A stretch of DNA of 64,000 bases from an uncultured Clostridium sp. (GCA_900542035.1 UQMJ01000010.1:9345-73344), one strand, 5' to 3'. Numbered from the stretch's first letter, positions 25,868-34,374 are shown. The notes: a model not told the origin generated them from the sequence alone. Numbers and translations: made by a program.

Positions 25868-26362
25868 TTAATTATATTTTGCTAAAATACCAGGAATATC
25901 GTCTGGAACCAGACGGCCGTACACTTCGTCGTTAATCATCATAACGGGAGCCAGACCGCAGGCGCCTACGCACCGGCAGGAATCCAGAGAAAATTTGCCG
26001 TCCGGAGTGCATTCTCCGTTGGTAATGCCCAGAAGCTCTTCCAGTTTGCTGAAAATATTGCCGGAACCCTTTACATAGCACGCAGTACCGAGACAGACGG
26101 AAATTTTGTATTTGCCCTTAGGCTGTAAAGCGAACTGGGCGTAGAAGGTAGACACTCCATAAACCTTTTCCAGCGGAATCCCTGTTTCATCCGAGATCAT
26201 CGTCTGCACTTCAATGGGGAGATAACCATAGATTTCCTGGGCCTTCTGCATAATTGGCATAAGGGAACCTGGTGTGTCTTTGAGCTGGGCAATGGCTTCT
26301 TTCAGCGCTGCCTCCTGCTCTTTTGTCCCAGAAAATGGGACAGTTGTTTTTTTGCAAGCCAT
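25868..26362 (-). CDS. hndA: Hydrogenase 2Fe-2S subunit (HndA/NuoE-like)
   Basis: A 164-residue homologue of the 24-kDa subunit of complex I. The 2Fe-2S cysteines are in VCLGTACYVKG and SCRCVGACGLAP. The N-terminal helical bundle (LMPIMQKAQEIYGYLP) is present. It is the first gene of the leftward hydrogenase operon, with a strong AAGGAGG site, and should link HndC to the rest of the complex. Confidence 0.94.
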   Translation of the reverse strand: MACKKTTVPFSGTKEQEAALKEAIAQLKDTPGSLMPIMQKAQEIYGYLPIEVQTMISDETGIPLEKVYGVSTFYAQFALQPKGKYKISVCLGTACYVKGSGNIFSKLEELLGITNGECTPDGKFSLDSCRCVGACGLAPVMMINDEVYGRLVPDDIPGILAKYN

Positions 26363-26400
26363 TATGTAACCTCCTTATTCAAGTTTATAATCATTTGGAC

Positions 26401-26434
26401 ATTATAGGGTATATTTTATCACAAGCTTGATAAA
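26401..26434 (-). promoter_or_regulatory. Inverted repeat and -10 element upstream of hndA
   Basis: TTTATCA (26415-26421) and TGATAAA (26428-26434) form a perfect inverted repeat around CAAGCT. On the minus strand a TATAAT (26406-26401) lies just downstream, so a protein bound to the repeat would cover the -35 region of the hydrogenase operon. The repeat does not match the Rex consensus well, so the regulator is unknown. Confidence 0.5.
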
Positions 26435-26483
26435 AAATCTACAAAAAATCTAAAATAGGAAAAATTAACCAGGATAATATTTG

Positions 26484-26512
26484 TTGATAATTCATAAAAA
26501 TAATGGTATTCT
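26484..26512 (+). promoter_or_regulatory. Promoter of the sensor-hydrogenase operon
   Basis: TTGATA (26484-26489) and TATTCT (26507-26512) are separated by 17 bases, placing the transcript start about 40 bases before the first DRTGG gene. It is divergent from the hnd promoter. Confidence 0.55.
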
Positions 26513-26560
26513 TGAAGGAGAACTTTACATCACTACAACATATGAAAGAGGGGATTGGAT

Positions 26561-26908
26561 ATGACAGTAAAAGATGCCATGGAGACGTTGGGGGCAAGAG
26601 TCCTGGTAGGAGAGGACAGACTGGATCAGGAAGTAAGAAGCGCCTGCGGTTCAGACATGATGAGTGATGTGCTGGCATTTTCGAAAGATCATTCCATTCT
26701 GCTTACAGGCCTTTGCAATCCTCAGGTAATCCGGACTGCGGAAATGCTGGACATTGTATGCATTATTTTTGTCAGAGGAAAAAAGCCGGACGAAGTCGTT
26801 TTACAGATGGCAAAGGACAGCGGACTTGTGGTACTAGCCACCGGACATCGGATGTTTTCTGCCTGCGGGATGCTGTATCAGGCAGGCCTCGGAGGAGGTG
26901 CGATCTGA
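26561..26908 (+). CDS. DRTGG-domain protein (first copy)
   Basis: A 115-residue soluble protein that is essentially one DRTGG domain, a small ligand-binding fold first seen in phosphotransacetylase-associated and CBS-containing proteins, whose ligand is unknown. Recognisable parts are SDMMSDVLAF, LLTGLCNPQVIRTAEML and the C-terminal SGLVVLATGHRMFSACGMLY. It opens a five-gene operon and its stop overlaps the next start (TGATG). A second DRTGG protein is encoded three genes later. ATG 26561 is chosen over TTG 26555 because of spacing to AGAGGGG. Confidence 0.8.
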   Translation: MTVKDAMETLGARVLVGEDRLDQEVRSACGSDMMSDVLAFSKDHSILLTGLCNPQVIRTAEMLDIVCIIFVRGKKPDEVVLQMAKDSGLVVLATGHRMFSACGMLYQAGLGGGAI

Positions 26909-27330
26909 TGGAAGAAGCGCTGGTTTTAAATTATGAGATTTCAGGAGACGATTTTACACGGGCAGGGGAAGCCAGCAGTGATGTAAAGAAAAAGCTGAAA
27001 CAGATGGGAGTAAATCCGGAAGCTGTCCGGAAGGTGGCGATTGCCATGTATGAAGGGGAAATCAACATGGTCATTCATGCCAATGGGGGAACGATTACCG
27101 TAGAAATTACTCCGGAGCAGATCCGGATGATTCTGGATGATACAGGCCCTGGCATTCCCGATGTGGATCTGGCTATGCAGGCAGGGTATTCTACGGCTCC
27201 CGACGAAGTGCGGTCTCTGGGCTTCGGAGCAGGAATGGGGCTGCCAAATATGAAAAAATATACCGATACTATGGAAATTGATACCAGGCTTGGAGTGGGA
27301 ACAAAGATTACAATGGTGGTGATGATATAA
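26908..27330 (+). CDS. RsbW/SpoIIAB-like serine kinase or ATP-binding protein
   Basis: A 140-residue GHKL protein of the anti-sigma-factor kinase type: N-box MYEGEINMVIHANGG, G1 DDTGPGIPD, G2 GFGAGMGLPNM and a final GTKITMVV. Length is right for RsbW/SpoIIAB. It starts within the stop of the DRTGG gene and is followed with overlap by the sensor-type hydrogenase, so all three products are probably made in step. No anti-anti-sigma (STAS) or sigma factor gene is near, so the target is unknown; a hydrogenase-controlled kinase is an attractive inference. Confidence 0.82.
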   Translation: MEEALVLNYEISGDDFTRAGEASSDVKKKLKQMGVNPEAVRKVAIAMYEGEINMVIHANGGTITVEITPEQIRMILDDTGPGIPDVDLAMQAGYSTAPDEVRSLGFGAGMGLPNMKKYTDTMEIDTRLGVGTKITMVVMI

Positions 27331-28718
27331 TGAATAAGTTTTACCATTCTGTCCGTCTGGACGCAGACTTGTGCAAAGGATGCATCAACTGCATTAAGCG
27401 GTGCCCGACAGAAGCCATCCGTGTGAGGGGAGGAAAAGCCCAGATTAACAGTAAGTTCTGCATCGACTGCGGAGAGTGTATCAGGGTCTGCCCCCACCAT
27501 GCAAAACACGCGGTTTATGACAAGCTGGACGTTTTAAAAAAGTATGAATATACAGTGGCGCTTCCGGCTCCGTCTTTATACAGCCAGTTTAACAATCTGG
27601 ATGATGTCAATATTGTGTTAAACGCCTTACTGTTGATGGGATTTAACGATGTATTTGAAGTCAGCGCAGCGGCAGAAATGGTCAGCGAGGCCACCAGGGA
27701 ATACATATCCGCCCACGAGGAAAAGCTTCCTCTTATCAGTACGGCCTGCCCTTCGGTAGTGCGGCTGATTCGGGTCCGCTTTCCAAATCTGATTCCCCAT
27801 ATGCTGCCGTTAAACCCGCCGGTAGAAGTGGCGGCGTCCCTGGCAGTCAAAAAGGCGTTAAAGATGACCGGGCTGCCGAGGGAAAAAATCGGAATTGTGT
27901 TTATTTCGCCCTGTCCGTCAAAGGTAACCTATGTAAAAGCGCCTCTGGGAACAGAAAAAAGCGAAGTGGACTGCGTTCTGGCTATTAAAGACGTATATCC
28001 CCAGCTTTTGTCCAGAATGAAGGCAGTCAGAGACGATTTCCTGGAGATTGGAACCGCAGGAAAAATCGGCATCAGCTGGGGACGTTCCGGCGGCGAAGCC
28101 AGCGGACTGTTTACAGAAAATTATCTGGCGGCAGACGGCATTGAAAACGTTATTCGGGTGTTGGAGGATTTAGAGGACCAGAAGTTTAATAATCTCCGGT
28201 TTGTAGAGCTAAGCGCCTGTCCAGGCGGCTGTGTCGGAGGGGTGCTGACCGTAGAAAATCCTTATGTGGCAGAAGTAAAGCTGAAGCGGCTGAGAAAATA
28301 TATGCCGGTAGCCAGAAGTCATGTGGAGGAAGAGACGGAAAACCTGATTCCCTGGACGACAGGCGTTCAGTACGAACCGGTATTCCGGCTGGGAAATAAC
28401 ATTATGGAAAGTTTTTCCAGATTAAACCAGGTGGAACGTCTGTGCAAAAAGCTGCCTGGCCTGGACTGCGGATCCTGCGGCGCGCCGACCTGCAAGGCAT
28501 TGGCAGAGGACATTGTAAGAGGGGAAGCAACGGAGACGGACTGCGTATACAATCTGCGGGAAAATCTCCATAAGCTGTCAGAAGAAGTAGCGGTACTGGC
28601 AGGAGATCTGGCAGATGCGGGACGCAGCGGCCAGGAAACCGTTAACCTGCTGAAAGATTATATCCAGCGTATTTCAGAAGAAATGGCAGTGCTTGACAAT
28701 CGGGAGGATGAAGAATAG
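27330..28718 (+). CDS. Sensor-type [FeFe]-hydrogenase-like iron-sulfur protein
   Basis: A 462-residue soluble protein. Two N-terminal 4Fe-4S clusters (Cys15, 18, 21, 25 and Cys44, 47, 50, 54) precede a compact H-cluster domain with STACPSVV (Cys140), SPCPSK (Cys195) and ACPGGCVGG (Cys297, Cys301). A C-terminal Fes-type cluster follows (Cys380, 383, 388, 405), then a helical tail. All four H-cluster ligands are present, and the 55-residue spacing from Cys140 to Cys195 equals that of CpI Cys300 to Cys355. The proton-relay Cys (CpI Cys299) is Ala139, as in the sensory hydrogenases of groups C and D. Low turnover and a signalling role are therefore likely, with the flanking kinase and DRTGG proteins as partners. 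Confidence 0.88.
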   Translation: MNKFYHSVRLDADLCKGCINCIKRCPTEAIRVRGGKAQINSKFCIDCGECIRVCPHHAKHAVYDKLDVLKKYEYTVALPAPSLYSQFNNLDDVNIVLNALLLMGFNDVFEVSAAAEMVSEATREYISAHEEKLPLISTACPSVVRLIRVRFPNLIPHMLPLNPPVEVAASLAVKKALKMTGLPREKIGIVFISPCPSKVTYVKAPLGTEKSEVDCVLAIKDVYPQLLSRMKAVRDDFLEIGTAGKIGISWGRSGGEASGLFTENYLAADGIENVIRVLEDLEDQKFNNLRFVELSACPGGCVGGVLTVENPYVAEVKLKRLRKYMPVARSHVEEETENLIPWTTGVQYEPVFRLGNNIMESFSRLNQVERLCKKLPGLDCGSCGAPTCKALAEDIVRGEATETDCVYNLRENLHKLSEEVAVLAGDLADAGRSGQETVNLLKDYIQRISEEMAVLDNREDEE

Positions 28719-29057
28719 ATGACAGTTCAGACATTAGTAGACAGGCAAATCGTCCGCGCAGTCAATGCCGGAGACAATATGGACAGGACAATTACCCAGG
28801 TATTCTGCTGCGACCTGCTAAGCATTGCTATGGGGCGGGCGCCGGCCGGCTGCGCCTGGGTAACGGTAATGGCCAATTTAAATACCCTGGCAGTAGCGTC
28901 TTTGGCAGATGCGGCCTGCGTCATTCTGGCTGAGGGGTTTCATATGGATGAAAACGGGATAAAAAAGGCCCAGATCCAGGGAATTACGCTTTTGGAAAGC
29001 GACGGGCCGGTGTTCGAGACTGCATTGGCCGTTTACCAGGCCATGAAAGAAGAATAA
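28719..29057 (+). CDS. DRTGG-domain protein (second copy)
   Basis: A 112-residue protein homologous to the one at 26561, again a single DRTGG domain (VFCCDLLSIAMGR, then ACVILAEGF and LLESDGPVFETALAVY). Its ATG directly follows the stop of the sensor-type hydrogenase gene. Two diverged copies on either side of the kinase and hydrogenase suggest a heterodimer or two ligand inputs. Ligand unknown. Confidence 0.8.
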   Translation: MTVQTLVDRQIVRAVNAGDNMDRTITQVFCCDLLSIAMGRAPAGCAWVTVMANLNTLAVASLADAACVILAEGFHMDENGIKKAQIQGITLLESDGPVFETALAVYQAMKEE

Positions 29058-29070
29058 GGAGGCAGATAGA

Positions 29071-29787
29071 TTGGTTAGTCTGACCTATGATCTGCATATT
29101 CATTCCTGTCTTTCCCCTTGCGGAGACGACGATATGACTCCGGCTAATATTGCAGGAATGGCGGCAGTAAAAGGGCTGGACGTAATTGCCCTGACGGATC
29201 ACAATGCCTGCCGCAACTGTCCGGCCTTCATGGCGGCAGCAGAAGAATATGGGGTTCTTGCCATACCTGGAATGGAGATTACGACGTCTGAGGAAGTCCA
29301 CGCGGTCTGCCTCTTTCCAACCCTGGAAGCAGCCCTGAATTTTGACCGTTATGTCTATGAACGGTTGATGAAGTATCCGAATAATTCTCAGATTTTTGGA
29401 AGACAGCAGATTTATAATTTGCAGGATCAGGCAGAAGCAGAAGAAGAAAACCTTTTGATTAACAGTACGGATATTTCATTTGACCATTTGTGGGATTTGG
29501 CGTCTTCTTACGGCGGAGTGATGATTCCGGCCCATATTGACAAAAATGCCAACAGTCTGATTGCCAATCTGGGATTTGTACCGCCGGACAGCAGGTTTGT
29601 CACAGCAGAGGTAAAGGATTTGAAGAATCTTCACAGGCTGAAAAAGGAAAATCCGTATCTGGAGACCTGCAAGATTATCAGCAATTCTGATGCGCATTAT
29701 TTAGAAGATATTCACGAACCGGAACTGACCATACAGGTCAGCGAAAAAAGCATACAGGGCGTATTGGAAGCTCTGGGAACACGGTAG
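29071..29787 (+). CDS. PHP-domain metal-dependent phosphoesterase
   Basis: A 238-residue PHP-family protein. Metal-binding motifs are DLHIHSCLSPCG (residues 6-17), LTDHN, and the late HIDKNANS and SDAHYLEDI. It likely hydrolyses a phosphate ester or nucleotide such as 3',5'-bisphosphates, as in related TrpH/RNase AM proteins. It starts at TTG 29071, eight bases after AAGGAGG; no better start exists. It is the last gene of the sensor-hydrogenase operon. Linkage with DRTGG and GHKL proteins hints at turnover of a signal nucleotide, but this is inference. Confidence 0.83.
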   Translation: MVSLTYDLHIHSCLSPCGDDDMTPANIAGMAAVKGLDVIALTDHNACRNCPAFMAAAEEYGVLAIPGMEITTSEEVHAVCLFPTLEAALNFDRYVYERLMKYPNNSQIFGRQQIYNLQDQAEAEEENLLINSTDISFDHLWDLASSYGGVMIPAHIDKNANSLIANLGFVPPDSRFVTAEVKDLKNLHRLKKENPYLETCKIISNSDAHYLEDIHEPELTIQVSEKSIQGVLEALGTR

Positions 29788-29810
29788 CAGAAAAGTGTGC
29801 CGCAAAAGGC

Positions 29811-29852
29811 GATCTCCCCAGGCGGAGAAGCTTGCAGGAGGTCTTCTTTTTT
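29811..29852 (+). terminator. Intrinsic terminator after the sensor-hydrogenase operon
   Basis: GATCTCC (29811-29817) pairs with GGAGGTC (29836-29842) with one U-G pair, followed by TTCTTTTTT. The loop is long and may contain internal pairing. Confidence 0.6.
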
Positions 29853-30134
29853 ATAATGGAATACTACCAAATATGGTAATGAAGGCTTCTTGGAAAATAT
29901 TTAAAAGAATATATAAAATATAGAAAAAACCTATATTTACGGAAAAGATAGAAGAATAATTCAATATTTACAAAATGATGAAGATTGTTTACTTTGCAAA
30001 GCCGAAGTATTATGATAAAAATCAGAAAATTCTGAATGAAACCCAGCTTTTTAGGAAAAAGCAGTTTCTGCCGTTTAAAAATATACCGACAGGAGATACT
30101 TTTACTAATCTATAAACGTATTTAGGAGAATTTT
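29853..30134. other. AT-rich intergenic stretch with LysR promoter
   Basis: No gene is seen. A candidate promoter for the LysR gene is TTGTTT (29985-29990), 17-base spacer, TATTAT (30008-30013). Shortly after it TCAGAA-AA-TTCTGA (30022-30035) forms an inverted repeat that could be an autoregulatory site. The left part is simple AT-rich sequence. Confidence 0.4.
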
Positions 30135-31076
30135 ATGACACATTGGGAGATAAAAACTTTTCTTGAAATTGTAAAATACAGCAGCATATCAAAGGCCGCA
30201 GAAAAATTATACCTGACGCAGTCTACAGTTAGCCACCGTTTAAGCGTTCTGGAGGAAGAATTGGGAGTAAAGCTGATTATCCGCCGGAAAGGCTACCGGA
30301 CCATCGAGCTGACCAATGACGGCGAGGCCTTTTTGCCGCTGGCTTATGAATATGAAGCGCTGTGGGAGAGGATAGAAGTGTTTTGCCAGAGCGGATCCAG
30401 GGCAGTATTCAGCATTGGCTGCCACGACAGTATGAATGACAGTATTTTTTACAAGCTGCTTACCAGGCTTCTGGAAAAGGCGTCCGCAGGAAAACAGAAA
30501 ATGACGTTCCGCTTAGAAAGCCACAGCACAGAAGAATTGTACCAGCTTTTGGAAAGCGGACATATTAATGTGGCGTTTTTAAGAAATCCGCAGGAGAACC
30601 GGAATTTTGTGATGGAACCGTTCTTTTCAGAAGAATTTCGAGTAATTGTGGCGGAGAACAGTATTTATCCAGAAGGGAAAATCAATCTGGAGGAGTTGGA
30701 TCGGAAAAAAGAAATCGACATTTCCAGTGCATGGGGACTGGATTTTATCAGATGGCATGAAGAAACTTTTGGAATTGAGCAGATGGCGGATATTTCCATT
30801 AACGCGGTATCTACAATTCCCAAATACCTGACTCAGGCGGATCAATGGGCCATCGTACCGGTTTCCGTAGCGGAAGAACTGAGCCGTTCCAGCCGGATAC
30901 AGATGAGGGAAATGAAAAACCAGCCGTCTGTGCTGTATTGCTATATGGTAAGCTTAAAATCCCAGAACAGGGCAAAATCAGAGATGTTTGAACTATTTTA
31001 CCAGGTTCTGGAGGAATTTATGGACAGTATGCCGTATCTTACGAAAATCCATACTGCCCATACAGAAACAAAATAA
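30135..31076 (+). CDS. LysR-family transcriptional regulator
   Basis: A 313-residue regulator. The N-terminal winged helix (1-60, YSSISKAAEKLYLTQSTVSHRLSVLEEELGV in family alignment) is followed by a LysR substrate-binding domain (about 90-300). Length is standard. Ribosome binding site TTTAGGAGA. It is isolated: the preceding operon is terminated, and it converges with the rRNA methyltransferase gene 12 bases away. Target genes and inducer are unknown. Confidence 0.9.
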   Translation: MTHWEIKTFLEIVKYSSISKAAEKLYLTQSTVSHRLSVLEEELGVKLIIRRKGYRTIELTNDGEAFLPLAYEYEALWERIEVFCQSGSRAVFSIGCHDSMNDSIFYKLLTRLLEKASAGKQKMTFRLESHSTEELYQLLESGHINVAFLRNPQENRNFVMEPFFSEEFRVIVAENSIYPEGKINLEELDRKKEIDISSAWGLDFIRWHEETFGIEQMADISINAVSTIPKYLTQADQWAIVPVSVAEELSRSSRIQMREMKNQPSVLYCYMVSLKSQNRAKSEMFELFYQVLEEFMDSMPYLTKIHTAHTETK

Positions 31077-31088
31077 AGGCTCAATCCT

Positions 31089-32291
31089 CTACTTTTCCTC
31101 GCATACCTGGAAAATATAAAATTTTAAGTAGTAAGATTCATCTGCGGCCCACAGAATCGGATGATCTGCAGCCTGGGTCCGGTATTCTACCTGACGGAGA
31201 CGTTTGTGGACTCCTGCAGCCGCTTCCCTTATGGTTTTAGTAAACAGCTCCGGAGACATAAAGTGGGAACAGGAGCAGGTTGCAAGAAATCCTCCGTCTT
31301 TGACCAGCTTTAAGCCGCGCAGGTTGATTTCCCGATAGCCCTTGACTGCATTTTTGATGGAATTGCGGGATTTGGTAAAGGCAGGCGGATCTAAAATTAC
31401 CACGTCAAATTGTTCCCCTTTTTTCTCTAATTCCGGCAGCAGATCAAACACATCGGCACAGACAAAGGAGACGCGATCAGAAAGTCCGTTTAATTCTGCA
31501 TTTTCTCTTGCCTGGGCAACGCCAAGTTCAGAAGCGTCGACGCCTAATACAGAAGCAGCGCCTGCAATTCCGGCGTTTAAGGCAAAGGATCCGGTATGGG
31601 TAAAACAGTCCAGCACTTTTTTCCCAGGGCAGAGACGCTGGATTGCCAGGCGGTTGTATTTCTGATCCAGGAAAAATCCAGTTTTTTGTCCGTCTTTTAC
31701 ATCTACCAGATAACGGACTCCATTTTCTATGATTTCTACTTTGGTATCAAATGGTTCGCCAATGAAGCCTTTGTACCGCTCCATGCCTTCCTGGAGACGG
31801 ACTTTTGCGTCGCTGCGTTCATAAACTCCTCGGATCTGGATCCCGTCTTCTGCCAGAACCTGCTTTAGCGTTTTTATAATCAGAGGCTTTAACCGGTCAA
31901 TACCCAGAGCCAGGGATTCGACTACCAGCACGTCTGAAAATTTGTCAATGACGATACCAGGCAGAAAATCTGCTTCTCCGAAAATGATCCGGCAGCTTGA
32001 GGTATCGACTGTAGATTTCCGGTATTCCCAGGCATTGCGTACTCTCATTTCAATAAAAGCTTCATCAATGACCACATCTTTTTTGCGGGACATCATGCGT
32101 ACCGTAATTTTAGAATTGGTGTTGACAAATCCCAAGCCCATGGGATAGCCGTCAAAATCTTCTACGGACACGATATCTCCATTCTCAAAATTTCCAGTTA
32201 TACGGTCTATTTCATTATCGTAAATCCAGGCGCCGCCGGCTTTTAAAGAACGGCCCTCCCCTTTTTTTATGCGGACAACTGCGTGTTCCAT
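31089..32291 (-). CDS. SAM-dependent rRNA methyltransferase, RlmI/RlmK-like
   Basis: A 400-residue enzyme with an N-terminal PUA domain (1-75) and a Rossmann methyltransferase domain. SAM motif I is VLDCFTHTGSFALNAG, motif IV is VVILDPPAF. This is the RlmI family, whose E. coli member makes m5C1962 in 23S rRNA. The start at 32291 (MEHAVVR) is taken because GGAG lies six bases upstream, while the longer starts at 32303 and 32324 have none. It is divergent from the TetR gene. Confidence 0.9.
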   Translation of the reverse strand: MEHAVVRIKKGEGRSLKAGGAWIYDNEIDRITGNFENGDIVSVEDFDGYPMGLGFVNTNSKITVRMMSRKKDVVIDEAFIEMRVRNAWEYRKSTVDTSSCRIIFGEADFLPGIVIDKFSDVLVVESLALGIDRLKPLIIKTLKQVLAEDGIQIRGVYERSDAKVRLQEGMERYKGFIGEPFDTKVEIIENGVRYLVDVKDGQKTGFFLDQKYNRLAIQRLCPGKKVLDCFTHTGSFALNAGIAGAASVLGVDASELGVAQARENAELNGLSDRVSFVCADVFDLLPELEKKGEQFDVVILDPPAFTKSRNSIKNAVKGYREINLRGLKLVKDGGFLATCSCSHFMSPELFTKTIREAAAGVHKRLRQVEYRTQAADHPILWAADESYYLKFYIFQVCEEK

Positions 32292-32360
32292 TGTATACTC
32301 CATTCTGCCGCATGATGCGGCCAAGTTGTATTTCTAACAATCTAACAGGATTTTGAAAGG

Positions 32361-32389
32361 TTGTCAAGATTAGAAGCAGACAGTATAAT
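32361..32389 (+). promoter_or_regulatory. Near-consensus promoter of the TetR gene
   Basis: TTGTCA (32361-32366) and TATAAT (32384-32389) are 17 bases apart, predicting a start near 32396 and a 22-base leader. This is one of the best promoters in the window. Confidence 0.8.
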
Positions 32390-32417
32390 GGAAAAAAGAC
32401 TGGAAGGGAGAAGGACG

Positions 32418-32990
32418 ATGGCAGAAGGTTTTGGAAAAAATGAGAAAACAAAGTACCGTCTGGCCCAGGCGGTAAAGGAATGTATGAAAACCACGCCCGT
32501 AGACAAAATTACGGTAAAGGAAATCGTAGAAGCCTGCCAGGTTACCAGGCAGACCTTTTACCGGAATTTTCAGGACAAATACGACCTGATTAACTGGTAT
32601 TTTGATAAACTTCTCCAGGAATCCTTTGCCCACATGGGAGAAGGAAAGACGGTATATGAAGGGCTGGTAAAAAAGTTTGAATATATCAGGCAGGAACGGG
32701 TGTTTTTTGCCGGAGCATTCCGGTCAGATGATTACAATTCGCTGAAAGGCCATGATTTTCAGCTGATTCTGGAATTTTATACGGAAAGAATCAGGGAAAA
32801 AACCGGAAACGATCCAGAAGAAAAAATTCGTTTTCTGCTGGAAATGTATTGTCAGGGTTCCATTTATATGACAGTAAAATGGGTTCTGGGAGGAATGAAA
32901 GAAACGCCGGAAGAAATGGCCAGGCTTTTAGTGGATGCTATGCCGGAAGCGATTTTTGGACTGTTTCAGCAATTAGGACTTGTCGGATAA
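32418..32990 (+). CDS. TetR/AcrR-family regulator
   Basis: A 190-residue regulator. The N-terminal HTH runs from about 10 to 55 (VDKITVKEIVEACQVTRQTFYRNF in parts), and the C-terminal half resembles the TetR_C_8/DhaS-like ligand domain common in Firmicutes. ATG 32418 follows GGGAG by seven bases; the upstream in-frame ATG at 32388 overlaps the -10 element and cannot be the start. The FucO-type dehydrogenase gene lies downstream in the same direction and is a likely target. Confidence 0.88.
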   Translation: MAEGFGKNEKTKYRLAQAVKECMKTTPVDKITVKEIVEACQVTRQTFYRNFQDKYDLINWYFDKLLQESFAHMGEGKTVYEGLVKKFEYIRQERVFFAGAFRSDDYNSLKGHDFQLILEFYTERIREKTGNDPEEKIRFLLEMYCQGSIYMTVKWVLGGMKETPEEMARLLVDAMPEAIFGLFQQLGLVG

Positions 32991-33018
32991 GGAAAAATTG
33001 TTAGAATGTTACAAAAAT

Positions 33019-33042
33019 AAGAAAGTGTAACTTTCTTTTTCA
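33019..33042 (+). terminator. Probable terminator after the TetR gene
   Basis: AAGAAAG (33019-33025) pairs with CTTTCTT (33031-33037), followed by TTTC. The stem is short and AT-rich, so termination may be partial. Confidence 0.45.
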
Positions 33043-33124
33043 GATGAATGCTGTTAAAATAATAACAAAGAAAAAAGACGGACGCCAATCATCCGCCAGG
33101 CAAACAGAAAAGGAGAGATTAGTT

Positions 33125-34270
33125 ATGGCAAACAGAATTATGTTAAACGAAACTTCCTATCATGGATCAGGAGCTATCTGTGAAATCGCCAATGAGGCAA
33201 AGGCGCATGGCTTTCAGAAGGCATTTGTCTGCACCGATCCGGATTTGATTAAATTTGGTGTTGCGGCAAAGGTAACCGATGTGCTGGACAAGGCCGGACT
33301 GGCTTATGAAATTTATTCTGACATTAAGGCAAATCCTACGATTGAAAATGTACAGCATGGCGTAGCCGCATTTAAAAATGCCCAGGCAGATTATATTGTA
33401 GCAATCGGCGGCGGTTCTTCTATGGATACGGCAAAGGCAATCGGCATTATCATTGCCAATCCGGAATTTGAAGATGTGAGAAGCTTAGAGGGCGTAGCGC
33501 CTACGAAGAAGCCCTGCGTACCGATTATTGCAGTGCCGACTACAGCAGGTACAGCGGCAGAGGTTACCATTAACTACGTGATTACTGATGTAGAGAGAAA
33601 GAGAAAATTTGTCTGCGTAGATCCTCACGATATGCCGGTTATTGCAGTAGTGGATCCGGATATGATGTCCTCCATGCCAAAGGGACTGACTGCATCGACC
33701 GGTATGGATGCCCTGACCCATGCAATTGAAGGATATACTACCCTGGCTGCCTGGGAAATGACCGATATGTTCCATTTAAAGGCCATTGAGATTATTTCAA
33801 AATCGTTAAGAGGGGCAGTAGAAGGAACGAAAGAAGGACGCGAGGGAATGGCTCTCGGACAGTATATTGCCGGTATGGGATTCTCCAACGTCGGACTGGG
33901 AATCGCTCATTCGATGGCTCATACATTAGGCGCCGTTTATGATACTCCTCATGGCGTTGCCTGTGCAATGATGCTTCCTATCGTTATGGAGTACAATGCA
34001 GAATGTACCGGTAAGAAGTACAGGGAAATTGCCCGCGCAATGGGAGTAAAGGGCGTTGACGACATGAGTCAGGAAGAATACCGTAAGGCAGCAGTGGAAG
34101 CAGTAAAGAAGCTTTCCCAGGATGTCGGCATTCCTTCTAAGTTAGAGGCATTAAAAGAAGAAGACTTAACCTTTTTAGCAGAGTCTGCATATGCGGATGC
34201 CTGCCGCCCTGGAAATCCAAAGGACACCAATGTAGAAGATTTGAAAGAACTGTTCAGAAAATTAATGTAG
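33125..34270 (+). CDS. fucO: Iron-containing alcohol dehydrogenase, lactaldehyde reductase type
   Basis: A 381-residue group III alcohol dehydrogenase, essentially the length of E. coli FucO (383). NAD-binding GGGSSMDTAKAIG and metal ligands in GMDALTHAIEGY (Asp and His), HSMAHTLGA and DTPHG are all visible. It reduces L-lactaldehyde to 1,2-propanediol during fucose or rhamnose fermentation, or acts on similar small aldehydes. ATG 33125 follows AAAAGGAGAG; the longer open frame from 33044 has no ribosome binding site. No fucose genes are near, so the exact substrate is uncertain. Confidence 0.88.
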   Translation: MANRIMLNETSYHGSGAICEIANEAKAHGFQKAFVCTDPDLIKFGVAAKVTDVLDKAGLAYEIYSDIKANPTIENVQHGVAAFKNAQADYIVAIGGGSSMDTAKAIGIIIANPEFEDVRSLEGVAPTKKPCVPIIAVPTTAGTAAEVTINYVITDVERKRKFVCVDPHDMPVIAVVDPDMMSSMPKGLTASTGMDALTHAIEGYTTLAAWEMTDMFHLKAIEIISKSLRGAVEGTKEGREGMALGQYIAGMGFSNVGLGIAHSMAHTLGAVYDTPHGVACAMMLPIVMEYNAECTGKKYREIARAMGVKGVDDMSQEEYRKAAVEAVKKLSQDVGIPSKLEALKEEDLTFLAESAYADACRPGNPKDTNVEDLKELFRKLM

Positions 34271-34345
34271 TTTTGGAAAACGGGACTTGAGGAAAAACGA
34301 GTTTGAGAATAGACTTTTTTCGACCTTTTTCGACTTTAATAGACT

Positions 34346-34374
34346 TTGATAAACAAAATAAAGTCTGCTATACT
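34346..34374 (+). promoter_or_regulatory. Promoter upstream of the Rpn-type gene
   Basis: TTGATA (34346-34351) and TATACT (34369-34374) are separated by exactly 17 bases. The predicted start near 34381 falls in the following hairpin. Upstream, ACTTT-containing segments recur (34311-34345). Confidence 0.65.

Noticed and set aside
26481..26500. Rex-binding site near TTGTTGATAATTC
   Set aside because: Only one half matches the Rex pattern; the second half (TTAACAA-like) is missing, and the bases are better explained as the -35 element.
26713..26907. Longer N-terminus for the RsbW-like protein from 26713
   Set aside because: That part is out of frame with, and overlaps, the conserved DRTGG gene; the RsbW homology starts at ATG 26908, which has GGAGGAGG upstream and an overlapping stop-start.
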